The translations under genes were made by a program, and so were the position numbers. Positions 1-8,526 of a stretch of 64,000 nucleotides of DNA are shown one piece after another. The notes under the pieces were generated by a model. The model made no database searches, had not been told where the DNA came from, and saw only the letters and a list, made by a program, of their open reading frames with translations. The stretch is taken from positions 3,658,001 to 3,722,000 of the forward strand of contig OZ220684.1 in the NCBI GenBank assembly GCA_965116395.1, read 5' to 3'. Positions within the stretch are counted from its first letter, which is position 1. The number at the start of each line of letters is the position of its first letter. The stretch is from Bin5 sp965116395 (GTDB taxonomy: Bacteria; Chloroflexota; Anaerolineae; Caldilineales; Caldilineaceae).

Positions 1-620
1 ATTGTCCGCCGGAGGGGAGACGCCGGACCGGCGGGGGTCTTTGACGGGGCACTAGCACCTGCCGCCTGGCGAGCGGGGACTGCAGGGGCGGCGGGACCGG
101 CTTGCGCCAAGTGGTTCTCTACATCCCCGCGCAGTATGCGGCCGCCGGGGCCGCTTCCGGCCACGCGTCGCAAGTCCAGATTGTGCTCGCGGGCCATGCG
201 CAGGGCTATGGGTGTGGCCAATACACCATTCCCTGTGGGCTGCGCGGGCACGGGGACAGAAGGCTGATCCTCCTGAGGAGCGACTGGCAGTGGAGCGGAA
301 GGCGCTTCTACTTCAGGCGGCGCAACCGGGGGTGGCGATTGCTCTTGGGATAGCGAAGGGGATGTCGCGCTGGATAGCTCATCCGCCTCACCAACGCGGG
401 CGATGGGCGCGCCCGCCGCAACGCTTTCTCCAGGCTGAATGAGGAACTCCAGCAGGACGCCTGCCATTGGCGCCTCCACCTCCAGCGTCACCTTATCTGA
501 TTCGAATTCGGCGATGGGTTCGCCCGCCTGAACATCGTCGCCTACGTTCTTCAGCCAGACTGACAGTTCACCTTCACCGGCCTCAAAACCCAGGTCGGGC
601 ATGGGTATGATCTCGGCCAC
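1..620 (-). CDS. Dihydrolipoamide acyltransferase (E2), N-terminal part, cut by window edge
   Basis: This is the lipoyl-bearing E2 core subunit of a 2-oxoacid dehydrogenase complex, most likely pyruvate dehydrogenase because an E1 gene lies directly upstream. About 206 residues are visible. Residues 1-78 form a biotinyl/lipoyl domain with the lipoyl lysine in the motif ESDKVTLEVEAP. A long Pro/Ala/Glu-rich linker follows. A peripheral-subunit-binding domain (ATPIALRMAREHNLDL, then GSGPGGRILRGDV) comes next, and then a second Ala/Pro linker runs out of the window. The catalytic domain is not visible. I chose the GTG at 618-620 because AGAGGAGG sits about five bases upstream and the lipoyl fold begins immediately (AEIIPMPDLG). 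It lies 84 bp behind E1 on the same strand, so the two are probably one operon. Only one lipoyl domain is present. Confidence 0.88.
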   Translation of the reverse strand, partial: MAEIIPMPDLGFEAGEGELSVWLKNVGDDVQAGEPIAEFESDKVTLEVEAPMAGVLLEFLIQPGESVAAGAPIARVGEADELSSATSPSLSQEQSPPPVAPPEVEAPSAPLPVAPQEDQPSVPVPAQPTGNGVLATPIALRMAREHNLDLRRVAGSGPGGRILRGDVENHLAQAGPAAPAVPARQAAGASAPSKTPAGPASPLRRT

Positions 621-704
621 GGAATCCTCCTCTAAGCGGCAACTTCAGGTGGCTGGTGATCAACATCGTATAGTTGCTGCAACCAGCCACACTCCAGCGC
701 GGTT

Positions 705-3119
705 CTACCTGAACTCGGTTCGATTCAGACCTACGAGCGCCGCCTCGAATATCGCGTTGCTGTCGATCCCGAAATGGCGGTAGAGGTCGGCAGGCGTGCC
801 GGATTGACCGAAGTCGTCCACGCCCAAGGGTATCAGGTAACTGCCAAATAGACTGCCCAGCCAGGCCAGGTTGTGGGATGCCCCGTCCTGCACGGTGACG
901 ATCGGGGCCTGGCGCTCATTGGGGGGGATCAGCCACGATAGCAGACGGCTTGGCTCTCTGCCGGGCCGACGGCCCCATTGGGCGGCGCGCCAGTTTTCAA
1001 AGAGGCGGCGGGGGCTGGTCAGGTTGAGCACGTTGACGGCTATGCCCTCGGCCTGCAACATCGCGGCCGCCTCCATCGCCTCCGGCAGCATGATGCCGGA
1101 TGAGGCGATGTGGACCAGCGAGCTGGGATCTGCCTCCGGCGCGGCCGTCTGCCAATCCAGCAGACGGTAACCGCCTTCAAGTACCTGGCGCCGCAGTTCA
1201 GTCGCCCCCAGCCGCTCCAGGGCAGGCTCCAGCATTGACTGATCGGTCGGCTTGGTAGAGAGACGAAGATAGGTTGCTCTGCCATCCACGTCGCGGCAGC
1301 ACTGGCGGACTGCTTCCAGCATGATCCAGACCAACTCCTGTGCAAAGCAGGGCTCATAGCTGTTCAGATTTGGCAGCTCCGCGCCGAGAGACGGAGTAAC
1401 GGTAGACTGGTGCGCGCCCCCTTCGGGAGCGAGGCTGACGCCCGATGGTGTGCCGACGACAATGAAGCGGGACTTGGAGTAGAGGCCGTAGATGAAGGAG
1501 TCGAGTCCTCGCAACACGAAGGGATCGTAGACGGTGCCGACAGGTATAAGCTGCTGGCCGTTCAACTCCGCTGAGAGGCCCAGCATACCCAGCATCATAA
1601 ACAGATTCATCTCGGAAATGCCCAACTCGATGTGCTGGCCGTCGGGGCCGTAACGCCAACTGAGTCCGCGATTTTCCTCCAGTTCGTAAATCTCGCCTTC
1701 GGTTAAGGAAAAAACTCCTTGCTTTGCGATCCAGCCTGACAGATTGGTGGAGGTGGAGACATCGGGCGAGGTTGTGACGATACGCGGCGCGAGCTTCGGA
1801 TTGCGGCTCATGCTGACCAGTGTCTGGCCAAATGACTGCTGGGTACTGAGCATGCCGTGGGTACGGACCGGCACACTTTCAGGAACGTCCTGCGCCGAGA
1901 GACCGATGGGAGGTTGTATCGCCTTCCCATTCGACTTCTGCCGGGAATTGATTTCGGGCAGGTCAGAGGAGGGATAGAGTTGGCGGGCAATTTCGGTACA
2001 GAGGACACTCTCGTCCGATCCCGGCCCAAATGCGGCCCATTCATCGTCACGCGGTATCGCCAGCTCCTCGCCCAGCGCTGACATCTCATCCGCGCTCAGC
2101 AATTTCGAGTGGTTATGCGGATCGCCGGCGATCGGCAAACGCCAGCCCTTAATCGTATAGGCGAAGATCACGGTGGGGCGGTCTGCCGTGGCATCGGCCT
2201 CTTCAAGGACGCCAATCATCTCGGAGAGGTCGTGGCCGCCCAGATTACCGACGACGCCGGGCAGTTCTTCGTTGCTAATTGGGGCGAGCAGCTCTTCCAG
2301 GTGCCTGTCCTTGTGGCCGTTTACCGTGACGAAGCGGCGGCGCAATTCGTCGCCGGGCAGCCGCACCAGCAACTGATACTCCTCATTGCTCATGTCATCA
2401 ATGCGTTTGCGCACGCGTTCGCCGTGCTTCTTTGCGAAGAGGCTTTGCAGCCTGCGTCCGTACTTCGCCTCCAACACCTGCCATCCCCAACTGTCGAACA
2501 TCGATTTCAGCGTCCCGGCGCGGATGCCGGGAATCACCCTGTCCAGGCTCTGGCGGTTCAGGTCTACGATCCAGATTGTGTTGGACAGTTCGGCCATCCA
2601 TTCGTCGAAGACGGCTTCCCAGACATTGCCTTCGTCCAGCTCGGCGTCGCCGATGATGGCAATGAAGCGATTCGATGTTACCTCACCAAAGTGCATCTGG
2701 GCGTAATGGTGGGTCAGCGCGGCGAAGGCCGGTGCGACTGCCCCCAGCCCTACAGAGCCGGTGGAAAAATCAACGGGGTCGGGATCTTTGGTGCGGCTGG
2801 GGTAGGCCTGCAGGCCGCCAAAGGCGCGCAGTGTGGTCAAATAGTCGCGGGGCAATTGGCCGAGCAGGTATTGGATGGCGTGAAAGACCGGAGAAGCGTG
2901 GGGCTTTACCGATACCCTGTCACCGTGCTTGAGCAGGTGAAAGTAGAGCGCCGTCATTATAGTCACCATGCTCGAGGACGAAGCCTGGTGACCGCCCACT
3001 TTGACACCGTCCCGCTGCGGACGAACGCTGTTGGCCTCATGCACGATGCGCATGGACAGCCACAGTACCCGTTCCTGAATGCGGTTAAGAGTTTGCAGAT
3101 ACTCGGATGACAGTTTCAC
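705..3119 (-). CDS. aceE: Pyruvate dehydrogenase E1 component, homodimeric (AceE-type)
   Basis: This thiamine-diphosphate enzyme decarboxylates pyruvate and acetylates the E2 lipoyl group. The 804-residue single chain has the transketolase-like order. An N-terminal TPP domain carries the GDAELDEGN motif near residue 155, followed by the WIVDLN strand. A pyrimidine-binding domain follows, with the segments LGISEMNLFMMLGMLG and APEGGAHQS. A C-terminal transketolase domain closes the chain. It is a little shorter than enterobacterial AceE (about 887 residues), which is usual for this subgroup as I know it. The start is a GTG (3117-3119) without a clear Shine-Dalgarno. The next in-frame ATG near 3053 would remove conserved N-terminal residues. 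It is the first gene before the E2 gene, and an extended -10 promoter is visible about 110 bp upstream. A 2-oxoisovalerate or other oxoacid specificity is less likely, because those E1 enzymes are normally alpha/beta heterodimers. Confidence 0.85.
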   Translation of the reverse strand: MKLSSEYLQTLNRIQERVLWLSMRIVHEANSVRPQRDGVKVGGHQASSSSMVTIMTALYFHLLKHGDRVSVKPHASPVFHAIQYLLGQLPRDYLTTLRAFGGLQAYPSRTKDPDPVDFSTGSVGLGAVAPAFAALTHHYAQMHFGEVTSNRFIAIIGDAELDEGNVWEAVFDEWMAELSNTIWIVDLNRQSLDRVIPGIRAGTLKSMFDSWGWQVLEAKYGRRLQSLFAKKHGERVRKRIDDMSNEEYQLLVRLPGDELRRRFVTVNGHKDRHLEELLAPISNEELPGVVGNLGGHDLSEMIGVLEEADATADRPTVIFAYTIKGWRLPIAGDPHNHSKLLSADEMSALGEELAIPRDDEWAAFGPGSDESVLCTEIARQLYPSSDLPEINSRQKSNGKAIQPPIGLSAQDVPESVPVRTHGMLSTQQSFGQTLVSMSRNPKLAPRIVTTSPDVSTSTNLSGWIAKQGVFSLTEGEIYELEENRGLSWRYGPDGQHIELGISEMNLFMMLGMLGLSAELNGQQLIPVGTVYDPFVLRGLDSFIYGLYSKSRFIVVGTPSGVSLAPEGGAHQSTVTPSLGAELPNLNSYEPCFAQELVWIMLEAVRQCCRDVDGRATYLRLSTKPTDQSMLEPALERLGATELRRQVLEGGYRLLDWQTAAPEADPSSLVHIASSGIMLPEAMEAAAMLQAEGIAVNVLNLTSPRRLFENWRAAQWGRRPGREPSRLLSWLIPPNERQAPIVTVQDGASHNLAWLGSLFGSYLIPLGVDDFGQSGTPADLYRHFGIDSNAIFEAALVGLNRTEFR

Positions 3120-3223
3120 TGGCAGAGATCTGTGTTCGGCAACTGCTCTTAGTGTACTTACACAATCAGAGCTTTTTGCGCCCCTAATTGCTTTCAGGGC
3201 GCTTCACGTTTCAGATGTCTCTC

Positions 3224-3240
3224 CTGCAAATTATAGCATA
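3224..3240 (-). promoter_or_regulatory. Extended -10 promoter for the E1-E2 operon
   Basis: On the minus strand the sequence TGCTATAAT occurs, a perfect TATAAT (positions 3235-3230) preceded by the TGN extension. No good -35 is found at 17 bp; TTGATC occurs at 19 bp. Transcription would begin near 3223, giving a 5' leader of about 100 nt. That leader contains a 6-bp GCGCCC/GGGCGC hairpin (3178-3202). It has no U-run on this strand, so it is not an intrinsic terminator. Confidence 0.5.
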
Positions 3241-3417
3241 CCGCATCAGTTCGAGATCAAAGTCTCGCGGTAACTGCTAAGTCATATACAGTGCCTGTCT
3301 TGACCAGCCCTTTATCGCTGCCGCCATTCAGGCTATCTGGATGCGTATTCGGTTGGCGGCAGCCAGGTTGCTGGCGCGGCACCGCTGGAATGCGCACACA
3401 AGGTGGGTGAGGGATGG

Positions 3418-3483
3418 TTTTGTAGGGGGGCGTTGCGGGGGCGCAGCCCCTGCACAAGGGAGGCCGCTTGCGGCCGACCGCCC
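3418..3483. repeat. Dispersed hairpin repeat, copy 1
   Basis: Fifty-nine bases (3418-3476) are identical to 32899-32957. The next seven differ at one base, and similarity fades upstream over another 25 bases or so. The element contains two hairpins: an 8-bp stem GCGGGGGC/GCCCCTGC with a GCA loop, and the inverted repeat GGCCGC-TT-GCGGCC. No target-site duplication or reading frame is evident. It resembles a REP-like or non-autonomous element. Both copies have the same orientation and lie upstream of a minus-strand gene start. Confidence 0.85.
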
Positions 3484-3574
3484 ATAAGCAAAGAGAGAGT
3501 AGAGAGGAGTGCGTAGTGAGAGAACATCGATGTGAAATGGCGATGGCTGCGTAATTTTGTCTCGCGAATCTCCA

Positions 3575-4258
3575 CTATCCACCCGCACGAGGGCTTTGCG
3601 GTTCATACCCAATGGCGCGGTAGCCGTGTTCCAGGTCGTAGAGCGGCCACTCACCGCCGGAAACACCAAAGACCACCTCGTACTGTACGTCCGGATGGAT
3701 GACGGCGCGCTCGAAGACGCGTACCAGGTCGGGGTGGCTGAGGTGGTGGGGATGATCGGCATGGGGCCGGTCGGCGCGCACGTTGCCGATGCGGACTGAA
3801 ACGCACTCCAGCCCAAACTTGCTGGCATACATGTAACACAGGTTCTCACCGAAAACTTTGCTAATCGAGTAGTAGCTTTCGGGGCGGGGCGGCATATCGA
3901 TAGTGCGTGTGATCTCTTCTGGGTAGGGAGCCAGCAGGCCGGCGCGACTTGCAAAAACGACGCGGCGCACGTTGTTTTGGCGGGCCGCCTCGAACAGGTT
4001 GTAGGTTCCGATGATGTTGCTGTTGAGGATCTCCTCCCACGGCGCGCCGCCTAGAGGATTGCCGGCCAGGTGGACTACCGCCTCCATGTCCTGCGTGGCC
4101 GCGGCCACGGCGTCAAAGTCGGTCAACTCGCCCACAACCGCGTCTTCAAAATCGGGCAAGGGCACGCGGTCGAAAACGCGTAGCTGGTAGCGATCGCGCA
4201 GACCGTTGACAAGAACCTTGCCGACGGCGCCGGCAGCGCCTGTAATCAGAATTCTCAT
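3575..4258 (-). CDS. NAD-dependent epimerase/dehydratase, uronate-dehydrogenase-like SDR
   Basis: This extended-type short-chain dehydrogenase of 227 residues has the N-terminal Rossmann motif GAAGAVGKVL and the catalytic YSISK (Tyr-x3-Lys). Several segments fit bacterial uronate dehydrogenases as I know them: APWEEILNSNIIGTYNLFEA, RRVVFAS, PESYYSISKVFGE and YEVVFGVSGG. Those enzymes oxidise galacturonate or glucuronate to the aldarolactone. It is about 35 residues shorter than typical members (around 265), mainly in the substrate lobe, so the exact substrate is uncertain. The ATG at 4258 has AGGGAG upstream. It follows the bicupin gene by 10 bp and ends the five-gene minus-strand run that includes an HpcH/HpaI aldolase, consistent with oxidative sugar-acid breakdown. 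Confidence 0.75.
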   Translation of the reverse strand: MRILITGAAGAVGKVLVNGLRDRYQLRVFDRVPLPDFEDAVVGELTDFDAVAAATQDMEAVVHLAGNPLGGAPWEEILNSNIIGTYNLFEAARQNNVRRVVFASRAGLLAPYPEEITRTIDMPPRPESYYSISKVFGENLCYMYASKFGLECVSVRIGNVRADRPHADHPHHLSHPDLVRVFERAVIHPDVQYEVVFGVSGGEWPLYDLEHGYRAIGYEPQSPRAGG

Positions 4259-4268
4259 TTACAACTCC

Positions 4269-5003
4269 CTAGCGGGCGGCGACTATAAGATAGGTCAGCC
4301 ATGCCTGGTCAGTATTGGTTATGTAGTAGGTCGTATCCGGCGACAGGTGGATGGCGTCGCCTTCACCGATCGCTCTTTCCTGGCCGTCGGCGACAAGTGT
4401 GCCAGCGCCGGCCAGGATGTAGTATATCTGCTCAAGATCCTGCGAGTTCGCTTCGGCGGACCGCTGTCGCGGCTGCACCATCTCCCGATCGATGAAGGCC
4501 AGGCCGCGCAGACAGCCACCTTCCCGCTCAGTTACAGGGCCGAGAAGACGCCAACGCACCGCGCCCGACCTGTCACTCAGCGGGGCAACATCGCGCCAAT
4601 TGCGTAACACGAACTGGCCGCCGTCACCGTCAACCGGCATGTTGATCACGTGGTGGTACAACCAACCATCACCAGTGTTAAATAGCTGGTGGAACTGCCC
4701 GGACGGCAGGTAGATGATGTCCCCCTCCTCAACAGGGGACAGTAGGTCGCCGCACAAGATCTGCCCGGCGCCGTCGAGGATGTAATAGAGTTGCTCGCGA
4801 TTCTCGTGTTTGTGGTGGTCCGACTGTTTGCGCCCTTGCAGGGCGTGCAGGGTGAAAACGCCCAGCTTTTCCAGCGCTTCCCCATTCGCCGGCTGCCAGG
4901 CGGCGGCTTTGCCGGTTGGCTTGGGCTGCAAGCAACTCCAGACAATGGCGCTCTCATGGCCGACAACCGGCTGCGCCTCTCTCCAGTTTACGACTGTGGG
5001 CAT
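4269..5003 (-). CDS. Bicupin domain protein
   Basis: This 244-residue protein has two cupin barrels. The first is around residues 60-115, with the EQLYYILDGAGQI and GDIIYLPSGQFHQLFNTG strands. The second is around 185-240, with EQIYYILAGAGTL and GDAIHLSPDTTYYI. The metal-binding His/Glu pattern is more complete in the first cupin (H near 58, E near 62, H near 97) than in the second, where some His positions are lost. Start ATG at 5003 has GAGAGGAG upstream. Bicupins include isomerases, dioxygenases and sugar-binding proteins, and the sequence does not decide between them. Its position between PhyH and the uronate-dehydrogenase-like gene suggests a role in carbohydrate-acid metabolism. Confidence 0.75.
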   Translation of the reverse strand: MPTVVNWREAQPVVGHESAIVWSCLQPKPTGKAAAWQPANGEALEKLGVFTLHALQGRKQSDHHKHENREQLYYILDGAGQILCGDLLSPVEEGDIIYLPSGQFHQLFNTGDGWLYHHVINMPVDGDGGQFVLRNWRDVAPLSDRSGAVRWRLLGPVTEREGGCLRGLAFIDREMVQPRQRSAEANSQDLEQIYYILAGAGTLVADGQERAIGEGDAIHLSPDTTYYITNTDQAWLTYLIVAAR

Positions 5004-5043
5004 GGTGACTCCTCTCTTATGGGCGACGGGTCGCCCGCAACCG

Positions 5044-5814
5044 TCAGGCCCAATCTTCGGCCGGCAGCTGCTCGATCATTTGCCGGATGCGCGGTCTTTC
5101 GCGGGCGGTGAAGGAGCGGTGGAAGGAGAAGGCGCCGTGTTTTCTCAGGGCTTCGAAATGGCGGTCAGATGTTGGCTGCGCGGCGAACTTCAGGGCGATG
5201 TATCGCCGGTCGGGCTGCTTGCCAAAGACGGCATGGTACAGATAGTGATTGAAGAATACGGCGTCGCCCGGCTCGACCTCCAGCGCGCAACTGGGCAGCT
5301 CCGGCCCCGCTACTCCGAAGGGCATTTCATGCGGCTTTGATTGGATGTGGTTGAGCTGTTGGAGTTGGTGATAGAGGGGAGGGCGATGTGACCCGGGCAT
5401 TACGCGAAGAGCCCCCGTATCCTTCGTCGTGGGAGTCAGGTACAGCATTATCTTGATGCGCACATAGTCCGGCTCCTCTTCGCCGGGGCGGTCACAGTGC
5501 CACCCGTGGCTCTGCGTTTCGTTGAAGCTGCCCTTGTTGCCCTCGGAGCCGCCCCAGACGAAACCGGCGCCCAACAACCGGTCGACTGTCAGGTAGATGC
5601 GGTCGTCTTCAATGAGTGAGGAAAGCTCGAGGCTCGATTCGAGGAATGGCGCGACATGCTGGTATGCCCCTTCGTCGGGACCCCCGCCGCGCTCTTCTCT
5701 CCACAGCGCATCGGCCGCGCGCCGGATTTCCGCTATCTCATCGGCCGAGAATAGCTGCGGCAGGAAGAGGAAGCCAAAAGTGTCAAAGTGTGCGACCTGC
5801 TGGGTGGTGAGCAT
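5044..5814 (-). CDS. Phytanoyl-CoA dioxygenase (PhyH) family protein
   Basis: This is a predicted Fe(II)/2-oxoglutarate-dependent oxygenase of 256 residues. The iron-binding facial triad is visible as HCD in SHGWHCDRPGEE and the distal His in FFNHYLYHAVFG. A following Arg (PDRRYIALKF) is in place to bind 2-oxoglutarate. The N-terminus (VAHFDTFGFLFLPQLFSADE) is typical of the family. The ATG at 5814 has GGGAGA upstream. It lies 15 bp after the NHL gene and 40 bp before the bicupin, so all are probably co-transcribed. The substrate is unknown. Families of this kind are expanded in marine Chloroflexota and act on varied small molecules, so an acyl-CoA substrate should not be assumed from the name. 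Confidence 0.85.
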   Translation of the reverse strand: MLTTQQVAHFDTFGFLFLPQLFSADEIAEIRRAADALWREERGGGPDEGAYQHVAPFLESSLELSSLIEDDRIYLTVDRLLGAGFVWGGSEGNKGSFNETQSHGWHCDRPGEEEPDYVRIKIMLYLTPTTKDTGALRVMPGSHRPPLYHQLQQLNHIQSKPHEMPFGVAGPELPSCALEVEPGDAVFFNHYLYHAVFGKQPDRRYIALKFAAQPTSDRHFEALRKHGAFSFHRSFTARERPRIRQMIEQLPAEDWA

Positions 5815-5829
5815 GATGAGTCTCCCGTT

Positions 5830-6687
5830 TTATTCTCGGGTGAATTTCTGCAGCCGGTTGTCGAGAAAGGGCACTTCTGCAACATACAGGTCGCCGCGGG
5901 AATCGAGCCACAGCCCATGCGGGCCATTGGCAAACTGTCCCGGCGCATCGCCCTGTTCGCCCCAGCGCGCCAGCAGCTCGCCATCCAAGTCGAAGACGCT
6001 GATACGGTACCCGCCCTCAGCCATATAGACGTTGTCGTCACCGTCTATGTAGAGATCGTTGGGGCCGTCCAGGTTGGGCCACTCGCCCTCGTACGTGCCC
6101 TCCGCATCGAAGATCTGCATGCGTCTGTTCTCGCGGTCCAGGACCAGTACGCGACCGCGGCTGTCCACGCGCAGGCAGTGGGGCAAAGCGAACTGTCCAG
6201 GGCCTGTGCCCTCCTCTCCCCACGACCGTAACAGCGTCCCGTCGGCGGAGAAGCGGTGCACACGAAACTGGCCGTATCCATCCGATACGTAGATGTCGCC
6301 CCACGGCGCCTCCACTGCCCAGGTCGGCTGGTTGAACGGCTGGCCGGGCTCGCCAACCATGTCGGCTGTGCCCAGCGTCTGCAACACCTGTCCGTCAGTG
6401 TCGAGCTTGCGAACCGTATGGTCATCGACGTCGGCCACGTACAACTGGTCCTGTTCGTTGAACCAGACACTGTGCGGGTTCTTGAAGAGGTCGGCGCCCC
6501 ACTCGGTCAGGTAATTGCCCTCACGGTCATAGACCAGGATCGCCGGAGGTTCGCGGCGGGCGATGTAGACGCGGTCACGCGAGTCGGTCGCCACAGCCGG
6601 CGTTACGCCGCCGAAGGCGCGGCCGGCCGGTCCCTGCCCCCACCCTTCGACCACCTTGTATTCGGAACCGCCACCATTTCCTGCCAT
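5830..6687 (-). CDS. NHL-repeat six-bladed beta-propeller protein
   Basis: This 285-residue protein is built of NHL-type blades of about 45-50 residues. Each blade has the pattern (P/F)xGVxVDSRGxxYVADxxNxRIQxF. Clear examples are GQFALPHCLRVDSRGRVLVL and GQFANGPHGLWLDSRGDLYV. No signal peptide is seen, so it is probably cytoplasmic. NHL propellers act as binding scaffolds or as lyases and lactonases (for example the peptidylglycine alpha-amidating lyase fold). Given sugar-acid neighbours, a gluconolactonase-like role is possible but not shown. ATG at 6687 has GGAGGA upstream. It lies 115 bp after the aldolase gene. Confidence 0.8.
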   Translation of the reverse strand: MAGNGGGSEYKVVEGWGQGPAGRAFGGVTPAVATDSRDRVYIARREPPAILVYDREGNYLTEWGADLFKNPHSVWFNEQDQLYVADVDDHTVRKLDTDGQVLQTLGTADMVGEPGQPFNQPTWAVEAPWGDIYVSDGYGQFRVHRFSADGTLLRSWGEEGTGPGQFALPHCLRVDSRGRVLVLDRENRRMQIFDAEGTYEGEWPNLDGPNDLYIDGDDNVYMAEGGYRISVFDLDGELLARWGEQGDAPGQFANGPHGLWLDSRGDLYVAEVPFLDNRLQKFTRE

Positions 6688-6802
6688 CTCGCTCCTCCAT
6701 TGTCACAAGAGCTTCTTTTTCGCGGCCCTTCGTAGATGGACATCTTGCAGTCGGTGCGAATCTCAATCCAGGCAACCGTCAAAAGCCCTGGCGAAACGGG
6801 TG

Positions 6803-7528
6803 TCAAGGCATCGGGCTTTCCATCAACACTGTGACGCCCATATCGATATATTTGTTGCGATTTTCTGGCGAGTAGCTCCTGAAGCTGATCTTGGCGTCCG
6901 CGCCCTGCAGCTGCTTGAGCGCATGGCGCACACAGTCGTCTACGCTCTTGAAAGGATGCTCCGGATGCGCATCCAGGTCGTAGAGCAGGTCATTCGGCCC
7001 CCACGTCAGGCAGTCAACGCCCGGCTTGGCAAGTCTGCGCACATTGGTCACGGCCCGAACCGACTCCATCTGAAGGCACAGAATACCGGTGCGGTTCCAC
7101 CAGTCGGCATACTGCAGGCGGTCGTCGCGTCCCTCGATGCCATAGCGCGCTGCGCCGCCCCAGCTCCTCCTGCCGAACTGGGGATAGTAGAAGGCTTCGA
7201 GCGCTTCATCCACCGTCGCCTCCTCCTCCACGATCGGAATCTCGATGCCGAGCGGGCCCAGATCGAGGATATTGCCGATCAGGTAGGCGTGCCGCGTGTG
7301 CTTGATGCGAAACTGGACCGGGACGCCCAACTCCGCGGCCACCCCGCAGAATTCGACCAGCTTCTCTTCGTTGTAAGGCGCATGCTGGCTGTCCACCGAC
7401 AGGAAGCTGTAAGAGTCCTTGCCGAGAATGTCTTCAAGTTGGCTCTTGCCGGCGCTAACGGGGGCGGACACGCCAATCACGATGTCACCCCTGCGAATGC
7501 GCTGTTTCAATGACTCGCTATCTGACAT
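6803..7528 (-). CDS. HpcH/HpaI family aldolase
   Basis: This is a class II metal-dependent aldolase of the HpcH/HpaI/2-dehydro-3-deoxyglucarate aldolase family, 241 residues from the chosen start. The family cleaves 2-oxo-3-deoxy acids to pyruvate and an aldehyde. Visible motifs are VDSQHAPYNE (usual DxEHAP, with Gln replacing Glu), LQMESVRAV with the metal-binding Glu, and the closing segment DCLTWGPNDLLYDL. I prefer the ATG at 7528, with AGGAGG seven bases upstream. A longer frame reaching 7624 has no ribosome site. It is first in the run of five minus-strand genes; upstream is a 497-bp gene-free stretch where the promoter must lie. The Gln substitution could affect activity. Confidence 0.8.
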   Translation of the reverse strand: MSDSESLKQRIRRGDIVIGVSAPVSAGKSQLEDILGKDSYSFLSVDSQHAPYNEEKLVEFCGVAAELGVPVQFRIKHTRHAYLIGNILDLGPLGIEIPIVEEEATVDEALEAFYYPQFGRRSWGGAARYGIEGRDDRLQYADWWNRTGILCLQMESVRAVTNVRRLAKPGVDCLTWGPNDLLYDLDAHPEHPFKSVDDCVRHALKQLQGADAKISFRSYSPENRNKYIDMGVTVLMESPMP

Positions 7529-8025
7529 AATCGCCTCCTGCGATTTTGAGGTGAACTGGGAATCGAGGTCAGCCTGAGCAGAAAAACCGTTCTGACACTT
7601 TTTTGTCCAATTCCCGGCCATCACCGGGACTGTCGGAGAGTTTCTGGTGCCATTTCATACTGACAAATTTCTGGGTGAAGACTCTGATGGCCTCTAAGTC
7701 CTAATGCGGTGGGAGATTCAAAGCTAGTGGGATGTTGCCGCGGGAACAGCCGGCGGCGCAGTCGCGAGGCTGAACCGGCATTTTCGGCAAAGTTAGTCTG
7801 AAATCTTTCACAACGCGCGCCATCCTTTAAGCATTAGCGGCACAGAAGGCACATTTACAGTTTACCATCAACTCAATGTCAGCGCCGACTGTCTTAAAGG
7901 CATTCCAGTCGGGCGCCCGATAGGCCCAATTCAATTTCCTGGAAAGTGCGGTTGAAGTGGAAGCAGGGTAGACGGCGCGCCGAGCAGACAGCAGGGAAAG
8001 GGGCGTGGAGGGGTGGTCCTGGAAT
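7529..8025. other. Gene-free region, nothing recognised
   Basis: These 497 bp separate the aldolase operon from the deformylase gene, both on the minus strand. I find no supported ORF with a ribosome site, no strong hairpin with a U-run and no tRNA. The promoter of the aldolase operon is expected near 7550-7700, but no convincing -10/-35 pair stands out. Confidence 0.5.
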
Positions 8026-8526
8026 TCAGGCCAGGAAATCCATTTGGCTGCGCAGGGCGAAGGACCTTGTGTCGATGGCCCTGGAAGTGGCTAACACGCC
8101 GTCCAAATGGTCGCATTCGTGTTGAAGCAGCTCCGACAGATCATCTTCAAGCTGCAGGGTCTGCTTCTGCCAACTCCGGTCAAGGAATGTTATGCGGCAA
8201 GCCTTGTGGCGCCGGACCTTTACAACCAGATCAGGAAAGCACATGCAGTCATCCCAGAGGGTGATCATCTCTTCGCTTTCCTGGTCAATGACGGGATTGA
8301 AGAAGACGGTTGGGGATGAAATATACATGTAGACCATGCGCTTCATAACACCAATCTGGGGTGCGGCGATCGCCCGTCCGACACCATACTTGCGGCGGAA
8401 ATCGAACAAAGTGTCGTGCAGATCCTGGATGATCGGTTCGAGGCTTTCGCGTTCATTGCGGCGAACCGGTTCGCAGATTTCGTATAGTTTTGGGTGTCCA
8501 AGCAAGAGTACCTGTTGAACTGCCAT
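8026..8526 (-). CDS. def: Peptide deformylase, divergent motif 2
   Basis: This is a metal-dependent hydrolase that removes the N-formyl group from nascent peptides, 166 residues. Motif 1 is GRAIAAPQIG (residues 50-59) and motif 3 is HECDH (136-140), giving both His ligands and the catalytic Glu. Motif 2, normally EGCLS, is DDCMC (92-96). The metal-binding Cys94 is kept but Glu, Gly, Leu and Ser are all changed. This suggests a secondary, perhaps specialised, deformylase rather than the housekeeping one. ATG at 8526 has AGGAGA eight bases upstream. A longer frame to 8787 lacks a ribosome site and adds unrelated sequence. No fmt gene is adjacent. It lies divergent to the FG-GAP gene. Confidence 0.8.
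   Translation of the reverse strand: MAVQQVLLLGHPKLYEICEPVRRNERESLEPIIQDLHDTLFDFRRKYGVGRAIAAPQIGVMKRMVYMYISSPTVFFNPVIDQESEEMITLWDDCMCFPDLVVKVRRHKACRITFLDRSWQKQTLQLEDDLSELLQHECDHLDGVLATSRAIDTRSFALRSQMDFLA

Larger units (their letters stand above)
3120..3574. other. Intergenic region with promoter, 5' leader and dispersed repeat
   Basis: This 455-bp stretch has no convincing gene. It holds the promoter and hairpin leader of the E1-E2 operon (about 3120-3240) and one copy of a 59-bp repeat with two hairpins (3418-3483). The remainder, including the purine-rich run near 3488-3515, shows nothing I recognise. Reading frames across it are interrupted or owe their openness to the GC-rich repeat. Confidence 0.6.

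Noticed and set aside
2109..3110. 333-codon open frame on the plus strand
   Set aside because: It is antisense to the strongly conserved E1 gene and has no recognisable sequence.
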